From Lachnospira sp. UBA3212 (GTDB taxonomy: Bacteria > Bacillota > Clostridia > Lachnospirales > Lachnospiraceae), in NCBI GenBank assembly GCA_002363615.1, contig DEWK01000014.1, positions 111,658 through 175,657 of the forward strand: a DNA stretch of 64,000 nucleotides, given 5' to 3'. How positions within the stretch are numbered: the stretch's first letter is position 1; every line of letters starts with the position of its first letter. The translations under genes and the position numbers were made by a program. Below, in pieces: positions 59,893-64,000 of the stretch. The notes beneath the pieces were generated by a model. It did no database searches, was not told the origin of the DNA, and was given only the letters and a program-made list of their open reading frames with translations.

Positions 59893-61820
59893 TGTTGAAA
59901 AAAATCTTAAAAACAATAGGAGTAATCCTTACATACTTAATATTTTCTATTTCGGTAATTGCATTTGTTAGTCTACTATGGATGTTCCATACCTGGCAAA
60001 ACCTTTCCCCTGATGAATTATTCTTCCAACTGAAGAATTCCATTGCGGGAACGAACGCAGATATGATTCGGGCGTACATCCTCCCCTACGGTCTCATTTG
60101 GTTTTTATCCATCCTTCTAGCTGTAATAGTAGGCCTACTTTTGTACCGAAAGAAGAGAATCATCTTTCGGTTCACAGCCTGTCTATGGCTTGTGAGCCTT
60201 TTTTGTTTGATATTTGGCAGCTACCTGACAAATAAAAAATTAGATTTGATTCATTTCCTAAAAAATGAAAATACCAATTCCGAATTTATTAAGGAACATT
60301 ACGTAGATCCGGCAGAGGTATCCATCACCTTTCCGGAAAAGAAAAGAAATCTGATTTACATCTACTTAGAGTCTATGGAGTCCACCTATGCGGATACCCA
60401 ATCCGGCGGAGGATTTGAAGATAAAAATGTCATCCCTGAACTTTGTGAACTTTCCTATGAAAACGAAAGCTTTTCAGGCAATCGCAAATTGATTAACGGT
60501 GGTATCCCTATGTATTCCTGTACCTGGACCATGGCCGGACTTTTTGCCCAGACCTCGGGACTTCCTTTAAAGGTTTCCATCCACGGCAACGAGATGAATA
60601 CCCAGACCAGCTTTTTCCCAGGTGTTACCAGTTTAGGAGATATCCTGGCCAAAGAAGGCTATCAAAATATCTTTATGTGCGGATCCGACATTACCTTTGC
60701 CGGAAGACAAAAGTATTTTCAGCAACATGGCAATTACACCTTAATGGATTACTATTATGCAAAAAATCAGGCTTGGATTCCAAAAGACTACCAAGTCTGG
60801 TGGGGCTATGAAGATGAGAAATTAATTACCAATGCTAAAAGAACCCTGACGGAACTTGCCACATCTTCAAAACCTTTTAATTTTTCTATGTTAACCGTGG
60901 ATACTCATTTTGAAGATGGATACGTATGTGAAAACTGTGGGAATGAATACGGAGATGACCAGTATTCCAATGTCATTGCTTGTTCTAGCAAACAGATTTC
61001 CGAATTTGTTTCTTGGATTCAGGAGCAGGACTTTTATGCCAATACAACCATTATCCTTTGTGGCGACCACGCCACCATGGATTCTGATTACTGTAATTCG
61101 GTTTCTTCGGATTACATCCGAAAAACCTATACCACTATTATTAACTCAGCTAAGGAAAATAAAAACCCATCGATTCCTAGGGTTTACACCACCATGGACC
61201 TCTTCCCTACCACCCTTGCTGCCTTAGGCGCAAGCATTGAAGGAGACAAATTAGGCCTTGGAACCAACCTATATGCCGGTTGCCAAACCTTGGTAGAGGA
61301 ATACGGTTATAAAACCTTAAACGAAAATTTAAAACTCCATTCCGATTTTATGGATTCCCTGGCCGACCTTACCATGAGCAAGGCCTTAAAGCAGGATACG
61401 GTAAACTCTTCTGCCTTAAATTTAAATGTTATAGACCTGCAGTACAATCTTGTAGACCTTCATTTAACTGATTCCATGGACCTAAGCATTGATTGGATTG
61501 ATAAAATCACTTACACCATCACCCCAGAAGGAGCAGATCCAATCGTAGTTCCCCCACAGGTAGAGGGCGAAACCTTAAACTATCACTATTATTTAGATCT
61601 TAAAAGCCTGCCTTCAGATTCCTTTACCGTAAGTGTGGACTTACATTTAAAAGATACCGCTCCTTTAGAGTTGATTTACAAGCGTTATAAAATATACAAC
61701 CTCCTGGGAGATCCTGTATTTGGAGCCAAGTTCATTGGGAATGAGGAGAGATTAATTGCCCTTCGTATTCCTATAAAAAGAAATGTATTTACCAGGGGCA
61801 AGCATTATCACCATTTCTAA
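59892..61820 (+). CDS. LTA synthase/OpgB-like sulfatase-fold phosphoglycerol transferase
   Basis: 642 residues. Three N-terminal membrane segments (about 8-30, 66-85, 94-112), fewer than the five of LtaS. The sulfatase-fold domain is at about 155-480: IYIYLESMEST (metal Glu160), CTWTMAGLFAQTSG (probable nucleophile Thr213), MLTVDTHFEDGY and LCGDHATMDSDYC (metal Asp/His). A beta-rich C-terminal part (about 515-625) has no clear name. These enzymes move glycerol phosphate onto wall or membrane glycans. Start chosen because it gives a normal first membrane helix. Confidence 0.87.
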   Translation: MLKKILKTIGVILTYLIFSISVIAFVSLLWMFHTWQNLSPDELFFQLKNSIAGTNADMIRAYILPYGLIWFLSILLAVIVGLLLYRKKRIIFRFTACLWLVSLFCLIFGSYLTNKKLDLIHFLKNENTNSEFIKEHYVDPAEVSITFPEKKRNLIYIYLESMESTYADTQSGGGFEDKNVIPELCELSYENESFSGNRKLINGGIPMYSCTWTMAGLFAQTSGLPLKVSIHGNEMNTQTSFFPGVTSLGDILAKEGYQNIFMCGSDITFAGRQKYFQQHGNYTLMDYYYAKNQAWIPKDYQVWWGYEDEKLITNAKRTLTELATSSKPFNFSMLTVDTHFEDGYVCENCGNEYGDDQYSNVIACSSKQISEFVSWIQEQDFYANTTIILCGDHATMDSDYCNSVSSDYIRKTYTTIINSAKENKNPSIPRVYTTMDLFPTTLAALGASIEGDKLGLGTNLYAGCQTLVEEYGYKTLNENLKLHSDFMDSLADLTMSKALKQDTVNSSALNLNVIDLQYNLVDLHLTDSMDLSIDWIDKITYTITPEGADPIVVPPQVEGETLNYHYYLDLKSLPSDSFTVSVDLHLKDTAPLELIYKRYKIYNLLGDPVFGAKFIGNEERLIALRIPIKRNVFTRGKHYHHF

Positions 61821-61834
61821 GAAAAGGAGGATAT

Positions 61835-62239
61835 ATGAAAACCTATACCATTCGTGATTTATCCAAGCAATTTAATTTAAAAACCTCCACGCTTCGCTAC
61901 TATGAAGATTTGGGACTTTTAGAAGGCGTGGTTCACGACGAACATCAAAGAAGGGTCTATCACCAAAAGCATATCGACCGTTTGGCAGCTATTGAGTGCT
62001 TTAAGCAGGCCAAGGTTCCCCTTCAAAAAATCCTTCTTTTCTTCCAATATGAAAAGGACATAAACGGTAATATCGACCAGATTTTGGACCTGGTCTTAAG
62101 TCAAAAGAAGGAACTTTTGGAGGAACTGGAAGATTTAAAATCCGGACTTGACCACCTAGAACACAAGGTTCGCTTTTACAGTAAAATCAAAGAATGCATC
62201 AAAGACCAAAAACCTTGGCCAAATTATGATGAAGTATAA
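61835..62239 (+). CDS. MerR-family transcription regulator
   Basis: 134 residues. Winged helix start TIRDLSKQFNLKTSTLRYYEDLGLLE, followed by RRVYHQKHIDRLAAIECFKQAKVPLQKI, then a coiled-coil dimer helix (QILDLVLSQKKELLEELEDLKSGLDHLEHKV). No metal-binding cysteines, so it is not a metal sensor of the classic kind; the effector is unknown. AAGGAGG precedes the ATG. It is 14 bases after the LTA-synthase-like gene, which it may control. Confidence 0.93.
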   Translation: MKTYTIRDLSKQFNLKTSTLRYYEDLGLLEGVVHDEHQRRVYHQKHIDRLAAIECFKQAKVPLQKILLFFQYEKDINGNIDQILDLVLSQKKELLEELEDLKSGLDHLEHKVRFYSKIKECIKDQKPWPNYDEV

Positions 62240-62277
62240 AAAATCTGCATCTGTGTGAAACAGATGCAGACTTTTTA
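62239..62277. terminator. Bidirectional terminator between merR and ygiQ genes
   Basis: TCTGCATCTG (62244-62253) pairs with CAGATGCAGA (62261-62270); A run on the left, T run on the right. Confidence 0.9.
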
Positions 62278-64000
62278 TCTTCTATTTCTTTTCTTATTTC
62301 CACCCTTGGTTTTATGATTGCTTTTCATTTTTCTAGGTGGAATGAGACATTTTTCTCCAAACCCAATCAGATCTTCTCGTTTTACTCGAAGAAGAGCCTC
62401 TTTGACCAAATCGTAATTCTCCGGCTTTCGGTACTGAAGAAGGGCTCTTTGCAGGGCCTTTTCATGAGGATTAGATATGACAGTTACCTTCTTCATAGTC
62501 CTAGGGTCTAATCCGGTGTAGTACATAACCGTTGCCATGGTTGATGGAGTTGGATAAAAATCCTGAACCTGTTCTGGCATATAGCCCATATCCCGAATGG
62601 ATTCTGCCAGAGCCACCGCATCTTCCAGGCGAGAGCCCGGATGGGAGGAAATCAGATAGGGAACCACATATTGGTTCATTCCAAGTTCCTTATTTACCTT
62701 TTGGAATTTCTTTACGAAATCCTGATATACCTTGGCCTTTGGTTTTCCCATAAGGGCAAGAACATGATCCGTAACATGTTCCGGAGCCACCCTTAGTTGT
62801 CCTGATACATGATATTTACATAATTCCCTTAAGAAGGTATCATCTGGATCTGCCATTAGGTAATCAAAACGAATTCCAGACCGGATAAAGACCTTCTTCA
62901 CCCCAGGAAGAGCCCGAAGCTTTCTAAGGAGGCTTACCAAATCGGAATGGTCCACCTTCATATTTTTACAAATTTCCGGCCACATACACTGCTTGTTTGG
63001 ACAGGCTCCCTTGGTCATCTGTTTCTTACAAGCAGGCCCTCGAAAATCTGCGGTTGCCCCACCTACGTCATGGATATATCCCTTAAAATCCGGATCTTTG
63101 GTCATAGCCTTGGCCTCTCGGAGCAAAGATTCCTGACTTCTTGCCTGTACAATTCTTCCCTGATGGAAAGTGATGGCACAAAAACTACAACCACCACAAC
63201 AACCTCGGTTACTGGTCAGTGAAAAACGAATTTCCGAAATTGCCGGAACACCTCCAGCCTTCTGATAGGAAGGATGATAGGTATTCTCATAAGGTAGTTC
63301 ACACACATCATCAAACTCCTGCATATTTAAAGGTCTTTGAGGTGGATTTTGAACCACATAGCCCTTGCCACCGTAGTCTTCAATCAAGGGTTTCGCTGTA
63401 ACAAAGTCAGTGTTTTGATATTGAGTAAAAAAGGATTTGGCATAGGATTCCTTGTTTTCTGAAACCTCCTCCCAAGACGGCAAGAGGATTCCATCGTACA
63501 CGTGGTCAATGCTTTTTGTCTTATAAACCGTTCCCTTTAAAAAGGTTAAATCCTTTACCTCGATTCCGGCATTTAAAGCGTCTGCCATTTCCACCGTGGC
63601 CAGTTCTCCCATTCCATACATTAAAAGATCTGCCCCAGAATCCATTAAAATGGACCGTTTCATCTTATTGGACCAATAATCATAGTGGGCCAAACGTCTT
63701 AAACTAGCTTCAATTCCCCCAATGATAATCGGGGTTTTCTTATACTTCTTTCGGATCAAATTGCAGTAAACAACGGTGGCATGGTCCGGACGTTTTCCTG
63801 CTACGCCTCCCGGAGTATAGGCATCACTATGTCTTCTTTTCTTATTTACCGTATAGTGATTTACCATGGAATCCATATTTCCACTGCTTACCAAAAAACC
63901 AAGCCTTGGTTCTCCAAACAAATTAATACTTTCCTCATCCTTCCAGTCCGGCTGGGAAATGATACAGACTTTGTAACTGAATATTACAACTCTTCAGAGC
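62275..64000 (-). CDS. YgiQ-family radical SAM protein, 5' end cut and apparently frameshifted
   Basis: The main frame codes LGFLVSSGNMDSMVNHYTV, GGIEASLRRLAHYDYWSN and the radical SAM cluster CCGGCSFCAI in RGCCGGCSFCAITFHQGR; APEHVTDHVLALMGKP and a basic tail follow. This is the YgiQ (UPF0313) family, of unknown reaction. Upstream of 63921 the frame continues with the family-like YKVCIISQPDWKDEES, then meets TGA at 63996-63994. The neighbouring frame reads ALKSC to the window edge. So a frameshift in 63976-63985 is likely, or a sequence error. No plausible start lies in the window. Confidence 0.88.

Overview
The window looks like a chromosome segment from a Lachnospiraceae-type Clostridium (Firmicutes, moderately AT-rich). 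Evidence: a large SRP RNA of the Gram-positive kind in the tadA-SRP RNA-dnaX-ybaB-recR neighbourhood, gatCAB tRNA amidotransferase, type III glutamine synthetase, split transketolase, a class B-like sortase with an APKTG-type surface protein, MecA, strong AGGAGG ribosome sites and consensus sigma-A promoters. I see no phage, insertion sequence, CRISPR array or tRNA gene. Most of the segment is core genome.

Layout. 1-1912: edge of a membrane protein, then thrH and a sigma-70-like protein that has lost region 4. 1950-6922: pentose module on the minus strand (araA, araD, transaldolase, two-part transketolase), with an operator-bearing araA promoter. 7079-18345: a long minus-strand block: GH18 protein, tadA, SRP RNA, phosphofructokinase, dnaX, ybaB, recR, a TPR/P-loop protein and a LiaF/DUF4097/RDD envelope trio. 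18417-18597: an unassigned structured ncRNA with its own promoter, terminator and possible pseudoknot. 18767-26936: mecA, small metabolic and membrane genes, glnN, fba and sortase. 27010-31548: a MoxR/DUF58/transglutaminase operon.

31549-35498 is the most unusual part. A cyclic-di-GMP-I riboswitch has its own promoter and an intrinsic terminator whose 3' arm repeats an 11-base stretch of the aptamer, which suggests an OFF switch. No ORF follows it directly. Instead there is a chain of strong hairpins, one with a C-rich loop, then a twin dyad, a consensus promoter and a second short terminator before moxR. On the other side lie a membrane-anchored SGNH hydrolase and a soluble receiver-GGDEF-EAL protein ending in a LamG/concanavalin-like domain. 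I read this as a candidate c-di-GMP circuit linked to the cell envelope.

35561-47720: aroA, a NYN-LOTUS protein, AIM24, patatin, DUF1294, a repeat-rich LytTR-flanked sortase substrate, HAD and SGNH hydrolases, Hsp33, a methyltransferase and a SEC-C protein. 47798-59429: purA, a secreted transglutaminase/Ig protein, the trpS, gatC, gatA, gatB, purF, purB run and cysK. 59662-64000: a 54-residue ORF, an LTA-synthase-like enzyme behind a structured leader without a Shine-Dalgarno sequence, a MerR regulator and a YgiQ radical SAM gene whose reading frame appears broken near the window edge.
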